A stretch of 63,252 nucleotides of DNA, taken from NCBI GenBank assembly GCA_025359105.1, contig JANYHK010000108.1, positions 1 to 63,252 on the forward strand. The letters run 5' to 3'. The DNA is from Myxococcales bacterium (GTDB lineage: Bacteria > Myxococcota_A > Polyangia > Polyangiales > Polyangiaceae). Shown piece by piece: positions 7,666 through 16,586 of this stretch. A model generated the notes under the pieces. It was not told where the DNA came from and searched no databases. It was given only the letters and a program-made list of their open reading frames with translations. Position 1 is the first letter of the stretch, and every line of letters begins with the position of its first letter. Position numbers and translations under genes: made by a program.

Positions 7666-8433
7666 TCAGCGCCAGAAGCGCCGCTCGTCTTGCTGCAGCA
7701 GACCGAGGCGCCGCTGCTCCTGCACCATCGCGCCGTAGGCGCTCGGGACGCGGGAGTCCGACGCGAGCTTGTAGAAGACGAGGAGGGCGGCTTCCGCGTC
7801 GTCCATCGCGCGGTGCGCGTTCTCCAGCTTTACACCGAGGCGGGCGGCGACCTCCCCGAGCGCCTTGCTCTTCTCCTCCCGCTGGATTTCGCGGGCCCAC
7901 ACCAGCGGATCGAGCCACTCGACGTCGCGCCGGGCTGCGGGAGCGACAGGAGCGGTAGGAGTTGAGAACGCCTGGCCGGTCACGATCTGCGCTCGGCCGA
8001 GCTCGGCGTGCAAAAACGCGCGGTCGAACGGCGCATTGTACGCCGCGGGGATGCACCCGCCGAGCGCCGCGACGATCTCGTGCGCGATGACCTCGAAGCG
8101 CGGCGAGTCCTTCACGTCGTCGTTGCCGATGCCGTGAACCGCGCGCGCTTCTTCCGGGATCGGCATGCCCGGGTTGATCATCCAGTTGTACCGCGCGATC
8201 ACCTCACCGCCGCGGCCGACCACGATGCCGAGCTCCACGACGCGGTCGATCGACGCGTCGCGGCCGGTGGTCTCCACGTCGAGCAGGGCTATGGGGATCT
8301 CCGACCAGCGCGTGTCGGCGGCGCCGAGCTCGTCGGCCAGGCCGCGCACGACGGAGCGCAGCAAGTGCGCGATTCCGGCGTAGTGGCGCCCCGTCGGGAA
8401 GCACCCGCAGCCGTCCAAGATCGCAGCCCTCAT
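7666..8433 (-). CDS. DnaQ-like 3'-5' exonuclease (DEDD superfamily)
   Basis: A 255-residue protein with the DEDD exonuclease signature: ALLDVETTG (about 49-57, D-x-E), a central AYNAPFDRAFL, and ENAHRAMDDAEAAL (H-x4-D) near the C-terminus. Such proteins proofread or degrade DNA or RNA. The roughly 45 residues before the domain (with CGCFPTGRHY) are unusual for a bare epsilon subunit and suggest a specialised member. The start lies 17 bases after the stop of the DsbA-like gene on the same strand, suggesting cotranscription. A second DnaQ-like protein lies at 38.2 kb. Confidence 0.85.
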   Translation of the reverse strand: MRAAILDGCGCFPTGRHYAGIAHLLRSVVRGLADELGAADTRWSEIPIALLDVETTGRDASIDRVVELGIVVGRGGEVIARYNWMINPGMPIPEEARAVHGIGNDDVKDSPRFEVIAHEIVAALGGCIPAAYNAPFDRAFLHAELGRAQIVTGQAFSTPTAPVAPAARRDVEWLDPLVWAREIQREEKSKALGEVAARLGVKLENAHRAMDDAEAALLVFYKLASDSRVPSAYGAMVQEQRRLGLLQQDERRFWR

Positions 8434-8450
8434 CGAAGGTGGGCTTGCCC

Positions 8451-9434
8451 TTATTTTTTTCCGGCGTCCAGAGCGCCGGCGTCGTTCTTCGCCGCGGCGC
8501 CGCTCGCCACCGGCGCCGACACCGTCGCAGTTGCAGTCGCGCCAGGCGCGCGGCCGGCGACCTCGAGGTTCAGCCAGTCGTTCAGATCGTTCTGCGGGCT
8601 GTAGTCGCGGCCGTTGATGTAAATCGTCGGCGTGCCCCGCACCATCAGCGTATCGGCGAGCTTCTTGTCCCGCTCGAGGCGCTCGGCCGTCGCCGGCGAC
8701 TGCATGTCGGCGTGGAACTTCGTGACGTCCATGCCGACCTCCTTGGCGTAGCTGTCGAGATCGCTCTGCTCGAGGTGGTCGCGGTTCGCGAACATCTTGT
8801 GGTGCATCTCCCAGAATTTGCCCTGGGCGATGGCGGCGATGCCGGCGCGCGCGCACGCCTCGCCGTGCGGGTGGCTCCCGAGCGGGAAGAATTTGTAAAC
8901 GAACCGGACCTGCCCTTTGCGCTCGTCGAACACCTTGTCGAGCTGCGGCGCCATGATCGCGCAGAACGGGCACTCGAAGTCGGCGAACTCGATGATCGTG
9001 ATGGGCGCGCTCTCCGGCCCCTTCGTCGGCGAGCCGTCGATCGGCACGTTCTTGATGCGGTCCGCGTCGAAGCGGTTGTGGTAATTTTTTTCGAGCTGCT
9101 CGCGCGACTGGCCGTCGCGTACGCCCTTGAGGATGAACTTGGCCGCCGGGACGCAGCGCGCGCAGTTGCGCTTCTCCTGCGCGCACTGCGCGATGGACAC
9201 CGGCACGTCCGAGCACGGCGACAGGAACTCGCTGACGTAGGAGCCCCACTCCTTCTTCTCGCGAGGCGTGAGCGCGCTCGTATCGACCTCGGGGATGCTC
9301 ACCTCGGGGGTCGCCGCCGTGTCCTTCTGGACGGCGCTGCCCTGGGACTGCCCCTGGCAGGTGCCGCCCAGGAGGCTGGACGACCCCGTGAAAGTTGCGA
9401 AGAGAACGACTCCGAGACCGAGCTTGAGCGCCAT
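8451..9434 (-). CDS. Secreted DsbA-family thioredoxin-fold protein
   Basis: A 327-residue protein. An N-terminal hydrophobic segment (GLGVVLFATFTGSSSLLGG, then TCQG) marks export, possibly as a lipoprotein. The DsbA-type domain (about 125-285) has active site FECPFC after the beta strand ITIIEFADF, the helical insertion, and the cis-Pro loop VRGTPTIYINGR. A separate N-terminal region with four Cys (CSDVPVSIAQC...CARC, about 75-95) is an extra module seen in myxobacterial DsbA-like proteins. Likely role: thiol oxidation or reduction in the periplasm. It is divergent from the response regulator gene across 56 bases. Confidence 0.85.
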   Translation of the reverse strand: MALKLGLGVVLFATFTGSSSLLGGTCQGQSQGSAVQKDTAATPEVSIPEVDTSALTPREKKEWGSYVSEFLSPCSDVPVSIAQCAQEKRNCARCVPAAKFILKGVRDGQSREQLEKNYHNRFDADRIKNVPIDGSPTKGPESAPITIIEFADFECPFCAIMAPQLDKVFDERKGQVRFVYKFFPLGSHPHGEACARAGIAAIAQGKFWEMHHKMFANRDHLEQSDLDSYAKEVGMDVTKFHADMQSPATAERLERDKKLADTLMVRGTPTIYINGRDYSPQNDLNDWLNLEVAGRAPGATATATVSAPVASGAAAKNDAGALDAGKK

Positions 9435-9490
9435 GGAACGGGGGCAGCTTAGAGCAGCCGCCGTTTGAACGGAACGGGCAAACGACGGGT

Positions 9491-10390
9491 ATGGCCGTGG
9501 TACCGTCAGAGCCGGTGAGGAGCGTCGTCTACCGGTTCGAGGACCTGGCCGCGCTGCGGAGCGCGATCGCAGGCGCCGAGCGAGAGCTCGAGCTCCGGGG
9601 CGCCGAGCTGATCCACGACGGCGAGTGGCTCCTGGCGACGTTCGAGGTAGGTGCGGGGCGCCGCGCGACCGCCGCCGCCGCACGCGGGGAAGTGCGCGAC
9701 GGGCGGTGTTTTCTCGTCTTCGAGAAGCGCGACTGGGAGCGCCTCCGTGCGTTCGTCAGTGGCACGCCGCCGTCGCAGCACCAGCTCGGCCCCACGAGCG
9801 CCGTCGCCACAGTGCCCGAGGTCGAGCCGCCCACAGAGCGCCCGATCGAGAGCGAGGCCATCGCGATCCCTCTCATCCGCGAGGCGACACCGACGGAGCC
9901 GCCTCCGCCGTTCTCGGCCGAGATGCACTCGCTGATGGCGCCCGACACGCTGCGGCCGCCGCCACCCCTGCACCCGTCCACGCCGACGAACGCCCCCGTC
10001 TCGCAAGGCGCGCGCGTGCTCGTCGTCGACGACGATGCGGACGTGTGCAACGTCGTCGCCACGATGCTGGAGGCCGTCGGACTGACAACCGAGAGTGCGA
10101 CGAGCGCGGAACAGGCGCTCGAGCTCGTGCACGCCCTGGCGTTCGACCTGGTCGTCCTCGACTGGACGCTCCCGGGGATGAGCGGCCTCGACCTGTGCAG
10201 GCGCATCCGCCACGAGGCGTCGATCGCGTCGCTGCCCGTGCTCTTCCTGAGCGGCCACAGTTCGACGTCGGACATCGTCGACGCGTTCGCGAGCGGCGCG
10301 GACGACTTCGTCGTGAAGCCGTTCCGCGCGCCCGAGCTCGGCGCCCGCATCTTCGCGCTCCTCCGCCGCGCCAGAATGAGCGGCCCCTGA
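9491..10390 (+). CDS. Response regulator with N-terminal PilZ-like region
   Basis: A 299-residue protein. The C-terminal receiver domain (about 174-295) is complete: acidic pocket D180-D182 (VVDDDAD), phosphoacceptor D224 (VVLDWTLPGMSG), S254 and K276 (VVKPF). The N-terminal 90 residues (YRFEDLAALRSAI... FLVFEKRDWERLRAF) resemble the short beta-rich module found before receivers in myxobacteria and annotated as PilZ-like; I see no canonical RxxxR c-di-GMP site, so ligand binding is doubtful. A Pro/Thr-rich linker (about 95-172) joins them. No DNA-binding output domain and no adjacent kinase. Confidence 0.85.
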   Translation: MAVVPSEPVRSVVYRFEDLAALRSAIAGAERELELRGAELIHDGEWLLATFEVGAGRRATAAAARGEVRDGRCFLVFEKRDWERLRAFVSGTPPSQHQLGPTSAVATVPEVEPPTERPIESEAIAIPLIREATPTEPPPPFSAEMHSLMAPDTLRPPPPLHPSTPTNAPVSQGARVLVVDDDADVCNVVATMLEAVGLTTESATSAEQALELVHALAFDLVVLDWTLPGMSGLDLCRRIRHEASIASLPVLFLSGHSSTSDIVDAFASGADDFVVKPFRAPELGARIFALLRRARMSGP

Positions 10391-10516
10391 GGGCGGTGTA
10401 CCTGGGATGTGGATCGATGGACCCTCAGGATGCGGACCGTTTTGGCAGGGAACGGATTGATTTGGCGCGCGTTTCGTGGAGATGGGCGCGGCATAGGTAG
10501 TGCAATGTAGGTGAAT

Positions 10517-12127
10517 ATGCGCACCTTCGCCACGCCCGTTGCCGGGCTCTTTGCGACCCTGTTGCCGCTGGCTCTCGTTGCTTGCTCAAGCGCGGGGGAT
10601 GCCACGAGCGCTTCGGCGGATGAAGCATCGACCATCTCGGCCAACTCGGCGCCGAAGGCCTGGGATCGCACCGTGACGCGGCCCGCCTCGGAGGCGGAGG
10701 CCGAGCAGGCGCGGCGGGCGTGCCGCTTCAAGCGTGGGGCGATGCCCGCCGAGTCCGTCGGCCGTGAGCTGCCCGTCGATCGCGACATCCCCATCAAGAC
10801 GGTCGTAGTCTTCATGCAGGAGAACCGCTCGTTCGACTCGTACTTCGGTCACCTCGCCAAGTGGGCCAAGACGCAGGGCATCGACCTCGACATCGAGGCC
10901 GCCGCGGAGGACACGACGAACCCGGAGAGGGTCGACGTCGCCGACAGCCCGCGCCACCCCTGGCAGCACGCCAAGAACCTCTGCGTCTCCGACACCAACC
11001 ACGAGTGGTACGGAAGCCACGTCGAGTACAACGGCGGCAAGATGGATGGCTTTTTCCAGGCCAACCAGGGCTTCAAGGAGGACGGCGAGCCGACGGTCTC
11101 CGAAGAGCTCCTGAACGGCGAGCGCTCCCTCTGGTGGTACGACGAGAGCGACATCCCGTACTACTACAAGCTCGCCTCGACCTTCGCGATCGGCGACCAC
11201 TACCACTCGTCGCTCATCGGACCGACCTGGCCGAACCGCGACTACCTCTACGCCGCGACGAGCATGGGCGCGACGACCAACGTGCTGCCGACCTGCGGCA
11301 ACAACGGCAAGGATTGCCTGCAGAGCTCGTTCAACGACAAGGACGTCGTCATCTTCGACGAGCTCACCCGACGCAACATCGACTGGGCCATCTACGTCGA
11401 CGGCGCCGAGCACGTGCCGCGCCTCGGCGCGTTCCTGTCGGTCCACCAGCTCCTGAACCGCTACCCGAAAGACAGCCTCCTCGGGTTCGTCAACTGGAAG
11501 CACGTACGGCCGATGAGCGAGTTCCACGACCTCGCGGCCAAGGGCAAGCTCCCGCCGGTGGTCTTCCTCGACGCCAACATCCACGAGAACGCCGAGGGCA
11601 ACGACGAGCACCCGCCGGGCGACATTCAGAACGGCCAGAAGCTGGTGGCCAGCGTCATCAAGTCGATGATGAAGAGCCCGCAGTGGAAGGAGAGCGCGCT
11701 CTTCCTCACGTACGACGAGCACGGTGGCCAGTACGATCACGTCGCGCCGCCGGCCGCCTGCCCGCCCGACGACGCCGCGCCGCAGTTCTTCACCGACGAG
11801 GACAAGGCGTTCGACGCCGCGAACCCCGGGACGAAGTTCGACCGCTACGGCTTCCGCGTGCCGGTGGTGGTGGTGTCTCCCTTCGCGAAGAAGAGCTTCG
11901 TCTCGCACCACGTCTACGATCACACGAGCATCACCCGGTTCATCGAGGCGATGTTCAAGCTGCCCGCGCTCACGAGCCGCGATGCGAACGCCGATCCGAT
12001 GTACGATTTCTTCGACTTCGAGAACCCGCCGTTCATGTCGCCGCCGGAGCTCCCGGAGGCCGCGGTGGATCAGGCCCGCTTCGAGGAGTGCAAGGCGCTC
12101 TACCCCACGGACGGTCCGAAGAACTGA
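10517..12127 (+). CDS. Secreted phosphoesterase / phospholipase C-type lipoprotein
   Basis: About 536 residues. The signal peptide ends in a lipobox (LALVAC, Cys 23), followed by an Ala/Ser-rich linker. The catalytic domain belongs to the alkaline-phosphatase-like phosphoesterase family that includes bacterial phospholipases C and acid phosphatases. The motif VVVFMQENRSFDSYFG (about 96-111) supplies the Asn/Glu metal-ligand region, and LTYDEHGGQYDHVAPP gives the Asp-Glu-His cluster near residue 400. ATG 10517 begins the signal peptide; an in-frame GTG lies 6 bases upstream. Substrate is unknown; phosphate scavenging or phospholipid hydrolysis are the usual roles. Confidence 0.88.
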   Translation: MRTFATPVAGLFATLLPLALVACSSAGDATSASADEASTISANSAPKAWDRTVTRPASEAEAEQARRACRFKRGAMPAESVGRELPVDRDIPIKTVVVFMQENRSFDSYFGHLAKWAKTQGIDLDIEAAAEDTTNPERVDVADSPRHPWQHAKNLCVSDTNHEWYGSHVEYNGGKMDGFFQANQGFKEDGEPTVSEELLNGERSLWWYDESDIPYYYKLASTFAIGDHYHSSLIGPTWPNRDYLYAATSMGATTNVLPTCGNNGKDCLQSSFNDKDVVIFDELTRRNIDWAIYVDGAEHVPRLGAFLSVHQLLNRYPKDSLLGFVNWKHVRPMSEFHDLAAKGKLPPVVFLDANIHENAEGNDEHPPGDIQNGQKLVASVIKSMMKSPQWKESALFLTYDEHGGQYDHVAPPAACPPDDAAPQFFTDEDKAFDAANPGTKFDRYGFRVPVVVVSPFAKKSFVSHHVYDHTSITRFIEAMFKLPALTSRDANADPMYDFFDFENPPFMSPPELPEAAVDQARFEECKALYPTDGPKN

Positions 12128-12131
12128 CCCG

Positions 12132-12626
12132 TCAGGGACGCGTCGCTTCGATCGCGCGGACGAGCTCCGTCTCCGTCTTCTCCGGTCCGCCCACCCACGC
12201 GACGTTGCCGCTGCCGTCGAGCACGTACGTCACGGGCAGTTCGCGCACGCGGTAGCGGGCGGCCAGGACGTTCGAGCGATCGTGGACGATCGGGAAGGAC
12301 AGCCGGTAAGTGGCGGCGAGCTCCCGGGCGTCGGCTTCGCGCTCGTCCTCCGAGACGCCGACGATGACGATCTCCGGGTGCGCCGCGTGGAGCCTCTCCA
12401 CCGCGGGCAGCGTCCGCGTGCACGGCTCGCAGTACTTGGCGACGAATTTGACGACGACGACCTTGCCGCGCGCGCCCGCGAGATCGACGGTCGTACCGTC
12501 GAGCGCGTCACGCTTGAACGCGGGTGCGGCCTTGCCGAGGAGCGCGCTCTCCGAGGACGGAGGAGCCACCGCGCCGGCGCCGCCACACGCGACCAGGACG
12601 CACGCGATCGTCGACGCCGCGCGCAT
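12132..12626 (-). CDS. TlpA/redoxin-like thioredoxin-fold lipoprotein
   Basis: A 164-residue protein with a short export signal ending at a Cys (ACVLVACGG). The redoxin domain has KVVVVKFVAKYCEPC (active site C-E-P-C in place of C-P-P-C) and the cis-Pro loop ELPVTYVLDGSGNV. TlpA-like proteins reduce disulfides outside the cytoplasm, often for cytochrome c maturation. The ATG overlaps the upstream TGA by one base (TGATG), making it the third gene of a coupled operon with two Cys-containing lipoproteins, which may be its substrates (inference). Confidence 0.83.
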   Translation of the reverse strand: MRAASTIACVLVACGGAGAVAPPSSESALLGKAAPAFKRDALDGTTVDLAGARGKVVVVKFVAKYCEPCTRTLPAVERLHAAHPEIVIVGVSEDEREADARELAATYRLSFPIVHDRSNVLAARYRVRELPVTYVLDGSGNVAWVGGPEKTETELVRAIEATRP

Positions 12627-13390
12627 CAGTGACCGAGTTTGCAGACGCCGATGCACCCGCCGTAGCAGGCCATCGCAAGATCGTATTGGCACTTCGTTTC
12701 CACGTTCCCGCCATCGGCAGGGTCCTTACCGGCGTCGGCGCCCAGTAGGGCGACGCACGTGCCCTTGTTTGTTGGGTCCTGTGGGTACGCGCAGGCCTTT
12801 AGGGCTTCGGGAACCTGATCGCAGCACCGGACGAGGACCGCGCCGCAGTTGTCCGCAATGCACCGGCCACAGTCCGAGTCCTGCAGAACGGCGACGCCGC
12901 TGCCGCTGCCGGGCTTCTTGATGCCGACGGAGCACTGGTAACAAGGTGGGGTCGGTGAGCTCTTGTAACACTTGTCGCGCACGCAGATGAGCGCTGCCCG
13001 CTCGTGGGCGGCCTCGTCCTCCGCGCCGATCTGCTCCGCGTCGGGCCGGTTGTAGGACGAGCAGGCGTTGTACGCGTACCGCCCGTCGCGGTAGCCCTCG
13101 ACCGGGTCCTCCGCGCACTTCTGCATCGTCGAAAACCAGCTCTTCGTGCTCCCGTCGGGCTGGCACGCGTAGCTGTAGTCGGCCGCGCACTTCTCCGCGA
13201 TGCACTCGCTGCACGCGTTGCCGGCGTCGGGCCCCGTGAGCGCGCACGGATCGGTCTGCTGCGAGCCGGGGTGGACGGCGTCCGACACCTTGAAGTCGCT
13301 GTACTTGCCGAGCTGGTTACCCACGAGCACCGTGCACGCGCTCGCGAGGAGGCCGAAGAAGCCGAGGGTGAGGGCGTCGCGGCGGCGCAT
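12626..13390 (-). CDS. Cys-rich lipoprotein of unknown function
   Basis: A 254-residue protein. The lipobox LLASAC follows MRRRDALTLGFFG. More than 20 Cys follow, mostly in short spaced groups (CSECIAEKC, CYQCSV, CGRCIADNC, CCDQV, CYGGCIGVC). The repeated C-x2-C-x3-5-C groups with acidic residues are typical of surface Cys-rich proteins common in myxobacteria. No enzymatic motif is seen. Starts in a TGATG overlap with the gene before it and is followed by a redoxin in another TGATG overlap, so disulfide formation or reduction is a likely shared theme. Confidence 0.75.
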   Translation of the reverse strand: MRRRDALTLGFFGLLASACTVLVGNQLGKYSDFKVSDAVHPGSQQTDPCALTGPDAGNACSECIAEKCAADYSYACQPDGSTKSWFSTMQKCAEDPVEGYRDGRYAYNACSSYNRPDAEQIGAEDEAAHERAALICVRDKCYKSSPTPPCYQCSVGIKKPGSGSGVAVLQDSDCGRCIADNCGAVLVRCCDQVPEALKACAYPQDPTNKGTCVALLGADAGKDPADGGNVETKCQYDLAMACYGGCIGVCKLGH

Positions 13391-14628
13391 CAGAACGACT
13401 TCTCCGCGCCGAACATCGCGCCGCCGCGGGTCGGCGCGATCGACACCTTCGCCGGCAAGAAGATGAACGCGACGCCGGAGACGGCGGCGAGGCCGACCGC
13501 GACGTCGGCGATGACGGCGTAGAGCTGGGCCGCGCTCTTCTTCGTCGCGAACTCCGACGTGCACGTGTGCGAGGCCTCGTCGCACGCCGCCTTCGCGTCG
13601 CTGGCGCGGGCGACGGCGACCGAGCCGCTCACGAGCGCGGTGATCCCGAAGCCGATCACGCCGTAGAGCGCGACGGTGCGCAGCGGGTTGTCCTGCTCGG
13701 GCGGGGTGGGCGAGGTGACCGGCGGGCTGGTGTAGGGCGTGCCGGTGTACGGTGCCGGGCGGATCTTCGGGCGCGGCTCCGTGCGCGTCGTCACTGGCGG
13801 GGGCGGCGAGTCGATCGGCGGGCGTGGGGAAGGGCGCTCCGTCGTTGGCACCGGGACGGGCGCGACGACGACAGCCGCGGCTTTTCGCGCCAGCGGCATC
13901 ACCTCGATCTGGAGAAGCCCTCCACAGCCCTCCGGAGGGGAGGTGTCGGCGGCGGTCGAGCGCGCGCACGCGGCCTCGTCACCGTCGCGCTGGAGCGTCT
14001 CCCTGGCGGCGGTGCTGCGGCCGCCGGCGCCCGCGCTCCCGAGACCGACGCCTCCGCCGACCTCCGCGTCCGCGCCGGCGAAGAACGTGAACGAGCCGAC
14101 CGTCAGCGCCGCGACGACGTGCGTGGCGTCGGTGCACTCTCCCTCGAGATCGTCGCGCGACACGCCGGTGGCCGCGGCCTCGTAGCGCCCGACGATCGTC
14201 ATCTGGACGTTGAGCTGGCCGGCGCTCTTGAGCTTGCCCTCGAGGCGCACCGCGCCGACCGGCATGTTCGCGTACAGCTCGTCCGCGTCGCGGATCGTGA
14301 CCCGGCTCTGTTTGCGCGTCACCGGCGAGTAGCCGTACGCGCCCGTCTTCACGCGGCAGCGGCCGAGGACCTCGAGCTCGCAGCCCTCGTAGCGAACCGC
14401 CACGAGGCCGTGGCGCGCCAGCGACTCGAGCTTGCCGCGCGCCGTGTCGGGCCACTCGACGACCAGCGGCTCGGCCTGGCTCTTGGCGACCTTGCACTTG
14501 GCCTGCTTGTCGGTCGGCATCTCCGGCTGCTTGACGACCTTCGACGCGGCGTTCTCCCCCAAGCCGCCGCCGCACGCACCGAGGAGCGCGGCGGCGGAAA
14601 TCGTGAGGACCGAGAGCAGCTTTCGCAT
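13390..14628 (-). CDS. Lipoprotein with Pro-rich linker and C-terminal two-TM Cys-loop module
   Basis: A 412-residue protein. The signal peptide ends with lipobox LLGAC (Cys 19). A folded region (about 40-235) contains several Cys (YEGCELEVLGRC, GECTDATHVVAAL). A long Pro/Thr-rich linker follows (about 255-320). The tail has two hydrophobic helices flanking a short loop with paired Cys (ASDAKAACDEASHTC). The same tail layout occurs in the TPR proteins at 18.1 and 43.9 kb. First gene of a three-gene coupled operon ending with the redoxin. Family unknown to me; probably an inner-membrane-linked envelope protein. Confidence 0.7.
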   Translation of the reverse strand: MRKLLSVLTISAAALLGACGGGLGENAASKVVKQPEMPTDKQAKCKVAKSQAEPLVVEWPDTARGKLESLARHGLVAVRYEGCELEVLGRCRVKTGAYGYSPVTRKQSRVTIRDADELYANMPVGAVRLEGKLKSAGQLNVQMTIVGRYEAAATGVSRDDLEGECTDATHVVAALTVGSFTFFAGADAEVGGGVGLGSAGAGGRSTAARETLQRDGDEAACARSTAADTSPPEGCGGLLQIEVMPLARKAAAVVVAPVPVPTTERPSPRPPIDSPPPPVTTRTEPRPKIRPAPYTGTPYTSPPVTSPTPPEQDNPLRTVALYGVIGFGITALVSGSVAVARASDAKAACDEASHTCTSEFATKKSAAQLYAVIADVAVGLAAVSGVAFIFLPAKVSIAPTRGGAMFGAEKSF

Positions 14629-14684
14629 CGTTTGGACCGCAGCGGTCTTACGTCAGGCGCGCCCTGAAGTCCCCCGCAAATCCT

Positions 14685-16469
14685 TCAGCCGTCGTCGTCG
14701 GAGTCGCTCTTCTTGGCGGGCGCGTCGGCCTTGGTGGGCTTCTTGGTCGCCGCCTTCGCGGGCGCGGAGGACGACGCGGCCGGCGTGCCGGGCTCGTCCT
14801 TCGGCTTCGGATCCTCGTGCACGATCACGCGCGTGCCCGGGTTCTTGTCGGTGCTCTTCACGCCGTGCCATCCCGCGGGGACGGCGGGGCCGGTCCAGGC
14901 GAAGACGGCCTTGGCATCCACCGGCTGCATGTTCACGCAGCCGTGGCTGCGCTCCTTGCCGAAGCTCGAGTGCCAGAACGCGCCGTGGAGCGCGTAGCTG
15001 CCTTCGAAGTACATGATCCAGGGGACGTCCTCGATCTTGTACGGGCCGTCGCTCGCGGTGTCGGCCTCCATCGTGGCCGCGATGTGCTTCTCGGTGACGC
15101 GGAAGGTGCCCTGCACGGTGCGGTGGTCCTTCGCCGTGTCCTCGTCGTTGTGACGGCCGCTCGAGATGATCGTCGCGAAGACCGGACGCTCGCCTTCGAA
15201 GGCCACGACGGTCTGCGTCGACAGGTTCACGTCGACCCATTTCTCGCCCTGCGCGAGATCCTTGGGCGCGGGGCCGGGGCGCGTGATCGCCGCGTCGGCG
15301 TCGCGGATCCAGAAGCCCTCGCCGGTCTCGTGGTAGCCGTAGCCGTCGAGCTGCTGGCGCTTGCCGGTGAGCTGCACGAGCGTGAAGCGATCGAGCTTGT
15401 CGGTGCGCTTCATCCGCTTGTTCGCGTCGTCGAAGTCGTGCTTCCAGCCCTTGGTGCCGACGATCCAGGCCAGCGGGAGCTTGCGTGCTTCGGACGGCGC
15501 GTTCATCCACACGCCCTCGAACTCGGTCGTCGGCTTGTGGACGAGGACGTGATCGCGCGGCACGTACATGCCGCGCGTCGTGCGCCACATGCGGCCGCTG
15601 AAGGCGGGGATCTCCTTGTCGAGGCCGAGGTAGAAGCCGCGGACCATGCGCTGCTCGATGAGCTGCGACTCGCCCTTCAGATCGTCCATCGTGACCTGCG
15701 GCCTCTGGCCGTTGTGGTCCTTCAAGAACCAGGGCTTGTCGTCGCCTCCGCCTCCGCCTCCGCCCGCGTTGTCGCCATCACCGCCGCCGCCGCCGCCGCC
15801 ACCACCGCCGCCGGCTGTTGCCGCGGTCGGATCGGCGCCGTCCTTCGGCTTCTTCTTCTTGCCGAGGGCGAGCCCGCGCTCGTACTCCGCGCGCTCCTTG
15901 CGGAGCGGTGCGCGGCGGTACATCGGAGTGCCGTTGGTGAGGTTGAGGCCGTACTCGTAGGGGAGCGGGCCCTCGGTGAAGGGCGGGTGCGGGGCCTTCG
16001 CGAGATCCTTGTGCGCCAGGTCCGTCGTGACGAACTTGCCGCAGACGTAGCCGCCGGCGAGGAGCTCGTACCAGCCCTCCGCGCAGCTCGTGGACTTCGT
16101 GGGCTCGCCTTTGACCGGGAGGATGGAGCCCTTGCGGAGGTAACCGAGGCGGATGGTGCCTCGGCGGTCCTCGCTCGCCTTGGACGGATCCTTCGCCGGC
16201 CACTCCATCTTGCTGAAGATCGGCGTCGGCGACTCGAGCGCGGCGATCTTCGGGCCGGTCCAGTCGCCGCCGTCGCCCGCGATCGACGCGTCGGCGCTCG
16301 GCTCGCTTGCCGTCAGACCGCCGTCGTCGACGCCGTCGCCACCGCCGCCGCCATCCAAGCTCGCGCCGGTGGTCTGTGTGTCGTCGTGATGGACGTCGCC
16401 CTTCTTGCACCCGAGGCCCGGAAGGCCCGCAGCGAGCGCGAGGACGGCGACCAAATACGACGACCGCAT
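14685..16469 (-). CDS. L,D-transpeptidase (YkuD domain) lipoprotein
   Basis: About 594 residues. The signal peptide MRSSYLVAVLALAAGLPGLGC carries the lipobox; an in-frame ATG 18 bases upstream is less likely because it would put Glu and polar residues before the signal. The YkuD catalytic motif is complete: HGAFWHSSFG and SHGCVN, with nucleophile Cys at about residue 511. The enzyme would form 3-3 peptidoglycan cross-links or attach lipoproteins. The N-terminal half contains an SH3-like or structural region and a long Gly tract (about 225-250), and the C-terminus is a Lys/Ala-rich tail. Much longer than minimal family members (about 300 residues). Confidence 0.9.
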   Translation of the reverse strand: MRSSYLVAVLALAAGLPGLGCKKGDVHHDDTQTTGASLDGGGGGDGVDDGGLTASEPSADASIAGDGGDWTGPKIAALESPTPIFSKMEWPAKDPSKASEDRRGTIRLGYLRKGSILPVKGEPTKSTSCAEGWYELLAGGYVCGKFVTTDLAHKDLAKAPHPPFTEGPLPYEYGLNLTNGTPMYRRAPLRKERAEYERGLALGKKKKPKDGADPTAATAGGGGGGGGGGGDGDNAGGGGGGGDDKPWFLKDHNGQRPQVTMDDLKGESQLIEQRMVRGFYLGLDKEIPAFSGRMWRTTRGMYVPRDHVLVHKPTTEFEGVWMNAPSEARKLPLAWIVGTKGWKHDFDDANKRMKRTDKLDRFTLVQLTGKRQQLDGYGYHETGEGFWIRDADAAITRPGPAPKDLAQGEKWVDVNLSTQTVVAFEGERPVFATIISSGRHNDEDTAKDHRTVQGTFRVTEKHIAATMEADTASDGPYKIEDVPWIMYFEGSYALHGAFWHSSFGKERSHGCVNMQPVDAKAVFAWTGPAVPAGWHGVKSTDKNPGTRVIVHEDPKPKDEPGTPAASSSAPAKAATKKPTKADAPAKKSDSDDDG

Positions 16470-16504
16470 CGAGCCCGACTCGTACATTTGGCTGCGTCGG
16501 GCGG

Positions 16505-16540
16505 CAAGGGCGGTAGCGAAGGTGCGGGAAAGCGCCCTTG
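16505..16540 (-). terminator. Inverted repeat after the Cys-repeat gene, weak terminator candidate
   Basis: CAAGGGCG (16505-16512) and CGCCCTTG (16533-16540) are perfect inverted arms with a 20-base loop in the gap between two minus-strand genes. No T-run follows, so it may be a terminator of a Rho-assisted kind, a regulatory site or chance. Confidence 0.25.
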
Positions 16541-16586
16541 TTCTCGAGAGATAGGTGGCTCCGCGCTTATAGAACTCCCGGCGGCT

